Shown piece by piece: positions 1 through 6,407 of a stretch of 8,103 nucleotides of DNA. Source of the stretch: Anaerolineales bacterium (lineage in GTDB: Bacteria > Chloroflexota > Anaerolineae > Anaerolineales > E44-bin32); the NCBI GenBank assembly GCA_023144145.1, contig JAGLGG010000025.1, positions 1 through 8,103 of the forward strand, written 5' to 3'. A program made the translations under genes and the position numbers. The stretch's first letter is position 1; each line of letters opens with the position of its first letter. The notes beneath the pieces are model-generated. The model was given only the letters and a program-made list of their open reading frames with translations, had not been told where the DNA came from and made no database searches.

Positions 1-1
1 A

Positions 2-31
2 AAAGCGTGGTCAGTGGGTAAAAGATTGTGA
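2..31 (+). CDS. Possible 3' end of an upstream gene (partial)
   Basis: The frame beginning at base 2 stays open for nine codons (KAWSVGKRL) and ends in TGA at 29-31. That stop overlaps the GTG start of the next gene as GTGA, the same coupling seen at npdG/cofE. A gene upstream would naturally be the FAD-binding subunit missing from the following molybdenum hydroxylase, but nine residues cannot identify a family. The frame at base 1 is also open, up to TAA at 19-21, so it is uncertain which frame carries the upstream gene, if either does. Confidence 0.3.
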   Translation, partial: KAWSVGKRL

Positions 32-2802
32 AACTTAAATTTGTAGTAAATGGGAAAGAGAGATCGGTCGACATTGCTCCGGGAGAGATGTTGTCTCAGG
101 TTCTCCGGGAACGACTCGGACTTACAGGGACCAAGATCGGATGCGATGAGTTGGAGTGTGGGTCGTGCACTGTCATGGTAGATGGTGAAGCTGTTTTATC
201 TTGTGGATATCCTGCTCTAAAAGCGCAAGGAAAGGAAATTCGAACGATTGAAAGCCTTGGGCAAAAAGGAAACCTGCATCCATTACAAGACGCATTCATG
301 AAGTTTGGCGCGGTGCAATGCGGGTTCTGTATTCCGGGGCAGATCATGAGCGCAGCGGCCATCCTCGAAAAGGATTCCGACCCGTCTGAGGCAGCTATTC
401 GCTATGCGCTCAAAGACACACTTTGCCGCTGCGCCGGATACCCCACCATACTTGCCGCAATTCAAGCTGCAGCACAGAGTTTACGCACTGGATCACAGAT
501 TGGAGAGCCCAATGTACCAATCTCACAAGGCGAATTAGTTGTTGGCCGTATTTTTCAACGACCAGATTCCATCGATAAGGTAACTGGGAAGGCATTATTC
601 ACGGATGATTACATCTTTCCGGATATGCTCTATGCGCGAACCTTGCGCGCTGGAGTTCCGCATGCAGTCTTGGGAAAGTTGGATACCCATAAAGCCAAAC
701 AACTAGAGGGTGTGATTGCAGTATTAACCGCGGAAGATGTCCCTGGAGAAAATGCTCATGGGGTGGTGATTCCCGACTGGCCCGTGATGATCGCGATGGG
801 TGAAAAAGCGCGTTACGTAGGCGATGCCGTGGCAATTGTCGCCGCAGAAACAGCTCAAATTGCTGAAGGAGCAATAAGCCTAATCGAGGTTGAATTTGAT
901 CCCCTACCTATTGTTCAAGATCCGGTGGGAGCCAGGGATGAGGATTCACCGCTTGTGCATGAAGGTGGGAACCTGCTTAAGCATATTAAGGTTCGGAAAG
1001 GGGATCTTGATGAAGGGTTTTCTGAGGCAGATCTCGTCGTAGAGCAGACGTATCACACCCCGACAACCGAGCATGCCTTCATGGAGCCCGAATGTAGTAT
1101 TGCCCGTCCGACAGAGGACGGGCGTATCGAAGTTTATGTGGGTTCACAGATTCCCTATGCAGATCGCGATCAGATTGCGCGCAGTTTGGGCCGAGCTCCG
1201 GATGAAATTCGCGTGGTGGGAACGGTAATCGGAGGAGGCTTTGGAGGTAAAGAAGATATTGCAGGTCAGATTCACACTGCGCTGCTAGCTCAAGTAACCG
1301 GACGACCAGTTAAGATGCTTTACGATCGACACGAAAGTCTAATGGTCCACCCAAAGAGACACGCAACTCAAATCCGCGTCCGATTAGGTGTTAAAGAAAA
1401 TGGGGAGTTTACTGCCGCAGAGACAGAACTTTATGGTGATACCGGAGCATACGCTTCCCTGGGTGAAAAGGTAATGACCAGGGCGACGACCCATTCCACT
1501 GGTCCTTACATAATCCCCCACGTAAAAGCCGATTGTTATGCTATGTACACTAATAATCCTCCCTCCGGTGCATTTCGAGGATTCGGAGTAACTCAATCGG
1601 CGTTCGCGATTGAATCCCTCGTTGATGAACTTGCCAATAAATTGAGGATGGATCCAATCGAGTTTAGAAGGAAAAATGCCCTGCGAGTAGGAACCGTCAC
1701 GAATACAGGACAGCTGCTTGAGGAGAGTGTGGGCCTGGTGGAATGCCTCGATAAAGTAGAGATCGAGATAAAGCGCTTGTGGGGCGAAGGAAATCCTTTC
1801 ATGGGACGTGTGGTTGAGGGAAATTCGAATCTCCGCCGCGCTTGGGGTATAGCAGCAGCCTTTAAAAACACGGGTTTGGGCGGCGGCGCGCCCGATAAAG
1901 CGGTTGCCGAGGTTGAATTATTTGAAAATGGAACCGCAGAGCTTCGCATCTCATCAGCAGAGATCGGACAAGGATTAGTAACAGTACTGCAGATGATCGG
2001 TGCCGAAGAACTTTCGATCTCTATTGAACAGGTGAAAGTTCTGCTATCAGACACTGATCTGACCCCGGATGGGGGCCCAACGACAGCTTCGCGCCAAACC
2101 TACATGGCCGGGAATGCAGTGCGCCATGCCTCAAGAGTACTCATTCAAGCGATGGTGAGCACGTTGGCAGAGCGATATGATGCGCCACCGGAGGATGTTC
2201 GTTTCGTTGAGGGGTTGGCTCGTATCCAGGATGACCTCATCCCAGTTGGAGATGTCGTAGCAATGATGAAAGCAGAAGGAAGAGACCCAAAGGCAAAGTA
2301 TGAATATTGGGCTCCAGAGACACAACCACTCGGTTCTGGTGGGGATATGCATTTCGCATACTCGTTTGCGGTTCAGGCAGCGGAAGTCGAAGTTAATCTA
2401 AGCACAGGTCAGACAAGTGTCGCTCGCATCGTGGCTGCCACCGATGTAGGTAAGGCCATCAATCCACTTGGGTTGCAAGGACAAATAGAGGGCGGTGTGA
2501 TGATGGGGTTGGGGAATGCACTTACGGAGGAATTTATTCTTGAAGGTGGGCAAGTGATTTCCGATCGTTTAGCACGATATCGCATGCCATCCATCGTTCA
2601 TTCTCCTGAGATTCTCTCAATTATCGTGGAACACCCTACGCGTCACGGACCCTTTGGGGCGAAGGGAGTAGGTGAGATATCCAGCATTCCTACAACGCCT
2701 GCGATAACGAATGCAATCTTCAATGCCTGTGGCGTGCGGGTGCGCAGACTCCCTGTTGATCAAGATTGGTTGGCTCTTCAATTAGCAGGCAGAGATGAAT
2801 AG
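28..2802 (+). CDS. Xanthine dehydrogenase-family molybdenum hydroxylase, fused 2Fe-2S and molybdopterin subunits
   Basis: Predicted to hydroxylate a heterocycle (purine-like) at a Mo-pterin centre, passing electrons through two 2Fe-2S clusters. Residues 1-80 are a plant-type ferredoxin domain with ligands C39, C44, C47 and C59. Residues 85-155 are the second cluster domain with C98, C101, C133 and C135 (QCGFC, LCRC). After a linker, residues 175-924 are the molybdopterin-binding region, with GGGFGGKE at 402-409, AFRGFG at 515-520, GQGL at 647-650 and GAKGVGE at 877-883. E409, R517 and E883 sit where bovine xanthine oxidase has E802, R880 and E1261, which favours a purine/N-heterocycle hydroxylase over a CO dehydrogenase or aldehyde oxidase. 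There is no FAD domain, so a separate FAD subunit is expected. Length and architecture resemble E. coli XdhD (about 950 residues), and the ssnA-like neighbour agrees. The start is GTG with only a weak Shine-Dalgarno, so coupling to an upstream gene is likely. The exact substrate is unknown. Confidence 0.93.
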   Translation: MKLKFVVNGKERSVDIAPGEMLSQVLRERLGLTGTKIGCDELECGSCTVMVDGEAVLSCGYPALKAQGKEIRTIESLGQKGNLHPLQDAFMKFGAVQCGFCIPGQIMSAAAILEKDSDPSEAAIRYALKDTLCRCAGYPTILAAIQAAAQSLRTGSQIGEPNVPISQGELVVGRIFQRPDSIDKVTGKALFTDDYIFPDMLYARTLRAGVPHAVLGKLDTHKAKQLEGVIAVLTAEDVPGENAHGVVIPDWPVMIAMGEKARYVGDAVAIVAAETAQIAEGAISLIEVEFDPLPIVQDPVGARDEDSPLVHEGGNLLKHIKVRKGDLDEGFSEADLVVEQTYHTPTTEHAFMEPECSIARPTEDGRIEVYVGSQIPYADRDQIARSLGRAPDEIRVVGTVIGGGFGGKEDIAGQIHTALLAQVTGRPVKMLYDRHESLMVHPKRHATQIRVRLGVKENGEFTAAETELYGDTGAYASLGEKVMTRATTHSTGPYIIPHVKADCYAMYTNNPPSGAFRGFGVTQSAFAIESLVDELANKLRMDPIEFRRKNALRVGTVTNTGQLLEESVGLVECLDKVEIEIKRLWGEGNPFMGRVVEGNSNLRRAWGIAAAFKNTGLGGGAPDKAVAEVELFENGTAELRISSAEIGQGLVTVLQMIGAEELSISIEQVKVLLSDTDLTPDGGPTTASRQTYMAGNAVRHASRVLIQAMVSTLAERYDAPPEDVRFVEGLARIQDDLIPVGDVVAMMKAEGRDPKAKYEYWAPETQPLGSGGDMHFAYSFAVQAAEVEVNLSTGQTSVARIVAATDVGKAINPLGLQGQIEGGVMMGLGNALTEEFILEGGQVISDRLARYRMPSIVHSPEILSIIVEHPTRHGPFGAKGVGEISSIPTTPAITNAIFNACGVRVRRLPVDQDWLALQLAGRDE

Positions 2803-2845
2803 GGTCACGCGTAGGAGTTTATGACCGCATAACCATTGGTTGGCT

Positions 2846-2852
2846 GGAGGGG
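2846..2852 (+). promoter_or_regulatory. Shine-Dalgarno of the amidohydrolase gene
   Basis: GGAGGGG ends 6 bases before the ATG at 2859 (the GGAGG core ends 8 bases before it) and fixes that start. It lies in a 56-base gap that also holds a short odd palindrome, AACCATTGGTT (2831-2841), of unknown significance. Confidence 0.75.
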
Positions 2853-2858
2853 AATCAA

Positions 2859-4214
2859 ATGCTAATTATTAACGCGAAGATCATCACTTGGGGGTTGCCC
2901 AATGAAATAATTGAAGGTGTTGGCATTCATATTAACGAGGGCAAGATTTTCGAGGTCGGACCCTCGAAGATGATGTTAGAAAAACATCCAGAGGATGAAA
3001 CCCTCGATGCCGGTGGACAATATGTGATGCCGGGAAACATCTGTGCCCACACACACTTCTACGGTGCCTTTGCTCGAGGGATGGCCATACCCGGTTCACC
3101 GCCAAAGGATTTTCCAGAGATACTAAAGAAACTCTGGTGGCCGCTTGATAAATCGCTCACTGAGGAAGATGTTCGTTACTCAACTCTCGTGAGCCTGGTC
3201 GATGCGATAAAGCACGGGACTACAACCTTGATCGATCATCATGCATCGCCCAATGCCCTTGCCGGATCATTAGATGCAATAGCAGAAGAAGTGGACCGAT
3301 CCGGATTAAGGGCAGTCCTATGTTATGAAGTTACGGATCGGGATGGGGAACAGAAGGCTCTGGCGGGGATTGAGGAAAACGTTCGATTCATCAATCGGTG
3401 TAAAGACAATTCCTTTGCCAATGGACGGATTGCAGCGACGTTTGGATTGCACGCCAGCCTGACTCTGTCAGAAAAAACTTTGGAGAAATGTCGCGATTTA
3501 GCTCCTGAAGGAACAGGTTTTCATATCCACGTCGCCGAGCACGAATCTGATCAAAATGACAGTTTGAAAAAATCGGGACTACGGGTGGTAGATCGTCTTC
3601 ACCGACACAAGATACTGGGCTCCCGGACCATCGTTGCGCATGCGATTCATGTGGATGCGCGAGAAGTGGGTCTTTTGGCGGATACGGGGACTTGGGTGAC
3701 GCATCAACCGCGGTCCAACATGAACAACGCAGTGGGCGCAGCCAGGGTTGATTCAATGATGCGGGCTGGAGTCCACATGGGATTGGGAAATGATGGTTTT
3801 GCCAATGCAATGTGGGAAGAGTGGAAAACGGCCTACCTGTTGCAGAAGGTGGTAAATAGAGACCCCCAACGCTTGCAGGGCAATGCTGTAGTTGAAATGG
3901 CTGTCTATAATAATGCGGAATTGGCTGGAATGTTTTTCGATAAACGTAACATAGGCCGACTGGAACCAGGAGCTGTGGCAGATCTTATCTTTGTTGATTA
4001 CTACCCCACTACGCCTCTCACAGCAGATAACCTTCCCTGGCATATCTTGTTCGGCTTTCACGAGTCGATGATTACGACTACAATCGTGGATGGCCGAGTG
4101 TTGATGAGAGATCGCAAACTTTTAACACTTGATGAAGAAAGGATCACAGCTCGTTCCAGAGAGCTAGCTGAAGGTGTCTGGGAGCGATATCGATCCTTTG
4201 TTCCTAAGGAGTAA
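2859..4214 (+). CDS. ssnA: SsnA-type amidohydrolase (putative aminohydrolase)
   Basis: A metal-dependent hydrolase of the amidohydrolase superfamily, in the ATZ/TRZ-cytosine deaminase-like group; expected to be cytosolic and to deaminate or open an N-heterocycle. Visible metal and catalytic positions are H64 and H66 (HTH near the N-terminus), H222 and H224 with E227 (HIHVAE), H261 (VAHAIH) and D312 (GNDG, where GTDG is commoner). The N-terminal beta segment (1-55) and the C-terminal segment with PGAVADLIFVD (370-380) complete the usual composite fold. Stretches recalled from E. coli SsnA match closely, including LWW-LD near 92-97, IDHHASP (125-131), the TDR region (159-161), GIEENVRF (170-177) and RSNMNN (285-290). 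Length (451) fits the family (about 440). SsnA proteins have no firmly established reaction and are associated with selenium-dependent molybdenum hydroxylase loci, in keeping with the gene just upstream. An 8-oxoguanine, guanine or hydantoin-type substrate is possible. The stop lies 6 bases before npdG, so co-transcription is likely. Confidence 0.88.
   Translation: MLIINAKIITWGLPNEIIEGVGIHINEGKIFEVGPSKMMLEKHPEDETLDAGGQYVMPGNICAHTHFYGAFARGMAIPGSPPKDFPEILKKLWWPLDKSLTEEDVRYSTLVSLVDAIKHGTTTLIDHHASPNALAGSLDAIAEEVDRSGLRAVLCYEVTDRDGEQKALAGIEENVRFINRCKDNSFANGRIAATFGLHASLTLSEKTLEKCRDLAPEGTGFHIHVAEHESDQNDSLKKSGLRVVDRLHRHKILGSRTIVAHAIHVDAREVGLLADTGTWVTHQPRSNMNNAVGAARVDSMMRAGVHMGLGNDGFANAMWEEWKTAYLLQKVVNRDPQRLQGNAVVEMAVYNNAELAGMFFDKRNIGRLEPGAVADLIFVDYYPTTPLTADNLPWHILFGFHESMITTTIVDGRVLMRDRKLLTLDEERITARSRELAEGVWERYRSFVPKE
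4205..4211 (+). promoter_or_regulatory. Shine-Dalgarno of npdG, inside the end of ssnA
   Basis: TAAGGAG lies 9 bases before the GTG at 4221 and overlaps the last codons of the amidohydrolase gene. This supports the GTG start and translational linkage between the two genes. Confidence 0.7.
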
Positions 4215-4220
4215 ATCGTT

Positions 4221-4907
4221 GTGACTAATAATGATGAGCAATTGGACCAACCATTAATTTTGACTGTAGCAATAATTGGCGGAACTGGAAATCTTGGACC
4301 CGGACTCGCCCTACGTTGGACGAACGCAGGTTATCGGGTCATCATCGGATCCAGGCAAGAAGAAAAGGCAAAAGCCACAGCAAAAGAGTTGAACGACAAA
4401 CTCGATATCGAGACGATCCAGGGCATGGAAAATAGGGATGCGGTCAAGAAGGCAAACATCTGTGTGATGACCGTAATCGCCTCGGCCCATCAAGAAGTTC
4501 TTGAAAGTCTGAAGGATGATCTCCAGGGCAAAATATTGATTGATACGACGGCTAGAGTTGATATTCAGGAGCTAAAGCCGCCAGTTGCTCCTTCCGCCGC
4601 ACGCTACGCACAAGACTTACTCGGTCCTGATGTAAAGGTCGCGGCCGCTTTTCAGAATGTCCCATTCCATGCACTTCTAAAGGATTTAGATGAATCTTTA
4701 GAAATGGACGTCTTTATCTTTGCCGACGATCCCGACACCGCCAAAGAAGCTAAAATGCTTGCAGAAGCGGGTGGAATGGATGCCTATTATGCTGGAGATC
4801 TGGATAGCGCTCTTGTGGCGGAGGGGCTGACCGCCCTTCTCATCGCTGTTAATCGAAGGTATAAGTCCAAGGGTGGTGGAATAAAACTTACCGGAATCGA
4901 GAAGTGA
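4221..4907 (+). CDS. npdG: F420H2:NADP+ oxidoreductase (NADPH-dependent F420 reductase)
   Basis: Transfers hydride between NADP(H) and coenzyme F420 in the cytosol, linking the NADPH pool to F420H2. The N-terminal Rossmann fold carries GGTGNLGPGLA at 20-30. GSR (43-45) after the second strand is the expected contact for the NADP 2'-phosphate, and EEKA follows as in archaeal Fno proteins. The C-terminal half (around 140-228) shows the family pattern: an AAFQNVP segment (142-148), an acidic DDPDTAKEA stretch (169-177), then AGDLDSALVAEGLT (191-204). Length (228) is typical, with about 13 extra polar residues before the first beta strand. The GTG start is favoured by the Shine-Dalgarno at 4205-4211; a shorter start near the Rossmann strand cannot be excluded. 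Its last bases overlap the cofE start. In Actinobacteria and archaea this enzyme feeds or drains F420H2, which here could supply the two downstream F420 oxidoreductases. Confidence 0.9.
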   Translation: MTNNDEQLDQPLILTVAIIGGTGNLGPGLALRWTNAGYRVIIGSRQEEKAKATAKELNDKLDIETIQGMENRDAVKKANICVMTVIASAHQEVLESLKDDLQGKILIDTTARVDIQELKPPVAPSAARYAQDLLGPDVKVAAAFQNVPFHALLKDLDESLEMDVFIFADDPDTAKEAKMLAEAGGMDAYYAGDLDSALVAEGLTALLIAVNRRYKSKGGGIKLTGIEK

Positions 4908-5686
4908 CATCGGAATCAAAATTGATCTTGACCGCTTTGCCAGGTTTGCCACTCATTCAAGCGGGTGACAATCTGGCAAAACTTTTCTTGGAAAGTCTTG
5001 GACAAGCCGGAATTCAGCTTCAAAACGGGGATCTCCTCGCCGTCGCCCAAAAAATTATCTCAAAGGCTGAAGGCCGTCTCATTAACTTAAATGAGGTCAT
5101 CCCCTCTGAAGAGGCGCTACGCATCTCGAAGGAATCTCATAAGGATCCACGGCTTGTTGAACTCATCCTTAATGAAAGTAAGCGGGTTTTTCGGATACGC
5201 CCGGGGTTGATCATTGTAGAACATCAACTTGGATTTGTATGTGCAAACGCTGGCATCGATGCCTCAAATGTCGACACATTTGAAGGCAGGGCAAAAGACA
5301 AAGTCATCCTCCTTCCAAAAGACCCAGATGCCTCAGCACAATCTCTAGTAGATGAGATCATGCAAATGACCAACGCGCAAATCGGCGTTCTAATCGTTGA
5401 TTCTCATGGCAGAGCTTGGCGGGAGGGCTCTGTCGGTGTTGCTATAGGGATTGCAGGATTCCCTGGTTTAATTGACTTACGTGGAACACCAGATTTGTTT
5501 GGTGAACCTCTACAATCAACCCAAGTGGGTACTGCAGACGAAGTTGCAGCAGCTTCTTCTATTCTTATGGGCCAAGCGGCTGAAGGACTACCTGCCATTC
5601 ACGTGCGAGGATTTCCATATCAACTCCGATCGGGGTCTCTCAAGGATTTGTTGAGACCTTCGGAAAAGGATTTATTTCGGAAATAG
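4904..5686 (+). CDS. cofE: Coenzyme F420-0:L-glutamate ligase (single-domain CofE)
   Basis: Adds gamma-linked glutamates to F420-0 using GTP, the tail-building step of F420 synthesis. Family signatures are GDLLAVAQKIISKAEGR (42-58), GFVCANAGIDASNV (110-123), IVDSHGRAWREG (164-175) followed by the glycine-rich AIGIAG (180-185), and DLRGTPDLFG (191-200) with ADEVAAA (211-217). Length (260) equals a stand-alone CofE. The C-terminal FMN-binding nitroreductase-like domain of mycobacterial FbiB is absent, as in archaea and many other bacteria. The GTG start overlaps the npdG stop by 4 bases (GTGA), which together with a poor Shine-Dalgarno suggests translation by re-initiation. It closes the first tightly packed block; the next gene starts 184 bases later. 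The related folate-tail ligases are not a likely alternative given the strong CofE motifs. Confidence 0.93.
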   Translation: MTSESKLILTALPGLPLIQAGDNLAKLFLESLGQAGIQLQNGDLLAVAQKIISKAEGRLINLNEVIPSEEALRISKESHKDPRLVELILNESKRVFRIRPGLIIVEHQLGFVCANAGIDASNVDTFEGRAKDKVILLPKDPDASAQSLVDEIMQMTNAQIGVLIVDSHGRAWREGSVGVAIGIAGFPGLIDLRGTPDLFGEPLQSTQVGTADEVAAASSILMGQAAEGLPAIHVRGFPYQLRSGSLKDLLRPSEKDLFRK

Positions 5687-5768
5687 GTTTGAGCGAAATG
5701 AAAAAACTACGCTCTAAGAAAGTGAAGGGACATTTATGGGGATACGGCCTACGTCCACACCCTTGTGC

Positions 5769-5803
5769 TTGACCTTTTTTTAGTGGAGACAGTTTGTTAT
5801 AAA
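5769..5803 (+). promoter_or_regulatory. Weak promoter candidate before the second gene block
   Basis: TTGACC (5769-5774) resembles a -35 box, and TGTTATAAAT (5795-5804) contains possible -10 boxes. The spacing (20 bases to TGTTAT, 23 to TATAAA) is longer than the usual 17, so this is only a candidate. It sits in the largest gap of the window (5687-5870), where a second transcription start would be expected. A T7 run (5775-5781) lies between the boxes. Confidence 0.25.
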
Positions 5804-5829
5804 TAAATAGGGCTTGGAGGATCATCAAA

Positions 5830-5853
5830 ATGCTCAAGCGACATCTCCAATAA
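5830..5853 (+). CDS. Possible 7-codon leader ORF before the F420 oxidoreductase
   Basis: ATG at 5830 is followed by six sense codons and TAA (peptide MLKRHLQ). It is preceded at a workable distance (9 bases) by GGAGG (5816-5820), and its stop is 17 bases before the next gene's ATG. The TGGAGGAT motif serving it is repeated exactly in front of the main start. Such a mini-ORF could act as a translational leader or attenuator. It could equally be chance, since seven codons carry no statistical weight. Confidence 0.25.
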   Translation: MLKRHLQ

Positions 5854-5858
5854 CCCAT

Positions 5859-5863
5859 GGAGG
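5859..5863 (+). promoter_or_regulatory. Shine-Dalgarno deciding the start of the PPOX-class gene
   Basis: GGAGG lies 7 bases before ATG at 5871. This favours 5871 over the upstream in-frame TTG at 5814, which would add 19 residues (rich in H, Q, T and S) unlike the start of this protein family. Confidence 0.75.
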
Positions 5864-5870
5864 ATTAAAT

Positions 5871-6266
5871 ATGGTGTTTCCTGAATCTAGCACCGATCTC
5901 CTTCGTGGTGATGTACTTTCATATGCATTCCTGGCTACCACGATGGAGGATGGTACTCCTCAAGTGACACCTGTTTGGTTTGATGCAGAGGGCGGGTTGA
6001 TCAGGATCAATACGGCGAGAGGGAGAGTGAAAGATCGGAACATGACCGAGCGACCACACGTAGCGCTCACCATCATGAATCTGGACGAACCCTACCGTTA
6101 TCTACAAATCCGTGGGAAGGTGGCGAAATCATCAGAAGAAGGCGCTCGAGAGCATATCGATCTGTTGGCGAAGAAATATCTCAAGCAAGATAAGTATCCG
6201 TGGTTCTCAGGAGAAACGAGAGTAATCTATTTTATAGAACCCGAATCTTTTAATTATTCCGAATGA
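5871..6266 (+). CDS. PPOX-class (split-barrel) F420-dependent oxidoreductase
   Basis: A 131-residue flavin/deazaflavin-binding split beta-barrel protein of the Rv1155-like or FDOR-B type, predicted to use F420H2 to reduce an unknown small substrate. Evidence is the order of family blocks: an N-terminal helix followed by AFLATTMEDGTPQVTPVWF (residues 19-37), the IRINTARGRVKDRNM stretch (44-58) with the basic cofactor-phosphate contact region, VALTIMNLDEPYRYLQIRG (64-82), and a C-terminal helix and strand ending IYFIEPESF. The start is 5871 because of the adjacent GGAGG; the longer in-frame ORF from TTG 5814 is probably an over-extension. The neighbours are cofE upstream and cofC downstream, which favours F420 rather than FMN. 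Family members range from biliverdin reductases to FMN or heme binders, so the substrate is open. A chain of 46 sense codons follows the TGA stop in the same frame. Confidence 0.87.
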   Translation: MVFPESSTDLLRGDVLSYAFLATTMEDGTPQVTPVWFDAEGGLIRINTARGRVKDRNMTERPHVALTIMNLDEPYRYLQIRGKVAKSSEEGAREHIDLLAKKYLKQDKYPWFSGETRVIYFIEPESFNYSE

Positions 6267-6272
6267 ATATTT

Positions 6273-6407
6273 ATGGATTTAACTGCGGGGATGCGAATGG
6301 ACAAAGGGGCAAAGGAGCGGGATATTAATCACCATGGAGTAAGGAAAGCATTCGAAAAAGAATTACCTATTCTACTTCACCATAAGTATTCTGAGAGCAA
6401 TCGATGA
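6273..6407 (+). CDS. Possible small hypothetical ORF coupled to cofC
   Basis: ATG at 6273 opens 44 codons that stop in TGA at 6405-6407, overlapping the cofC ATG as ATGA. The frame is that of the preceding oxidoreductase, just after its TGA. The predicted peptide is polar, with an HH pair near the middle (residues 19-20), another near residues 36-37 (LLHHKYS), and a charged KAFEKELP helix-like segment; I recognise no family. Internal ATGs at 6291 and 6297 are alternatives, the latter with GGGGA 5 bases upstream. The coupling and its filling of an otherwise empty 137-base gap argue for it. Its length is well within chance for this base composition, so it may be merely intergenic sequence. Confidence 0.3.
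   Translation: MDLTAGMRMDKGAKERDINHHGVRKAFEKELPILLHHKYSESNR

Noticed and set aside
1593..2054. Long minus-strand ORF (153 codons) opposite the molybdopterin domain
   Set aside because: Serine/threonine/proline-rich shadow translation of a strongly conserved plus-strand domain, with no family resemblance.
2813..2832. AGGAG followed by ATG and a three-codon ORF between the hydroxylase and amidohydrolase genes
   Set aside because: The spacing of 3 bases is too short and a three-codon ORF has no support; the real Shine-Dalgarno for the next gene is at 2846-2852.
3391..3810. Minus-strand ORF (139 codons) inside the amidohydrolase gene
   Set aside because: Antisense shadow; the plus-strand frame covers it with conserved metal-binding motifs.
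5673..5685. TATTTCGGAAATA palindrome at the cofE stop
   Set aside because: Five AT-rich base pairs with a 3-base loop; too weak to be called a terminator or operator.
5698..5772. 24-codon basic ORF (starting MKKLRSKKVK) 11 bases after the cofE stop
   Set aside because: No good Shine-Dalgarno, no recognisable family, and a length easily reached by chance; it ends inside the TTGACC promoter candidate.
5725..5781. Possible terminator: AAGGG (5725-5729) pairing with CCCTT (5760-5764), then T7 at 5775-5781
   Set aside because: The stem is only 5 base pairs around a 30-base loop, and the T-run begins 10 bases after it, so it does not form an intrinsic terminator.
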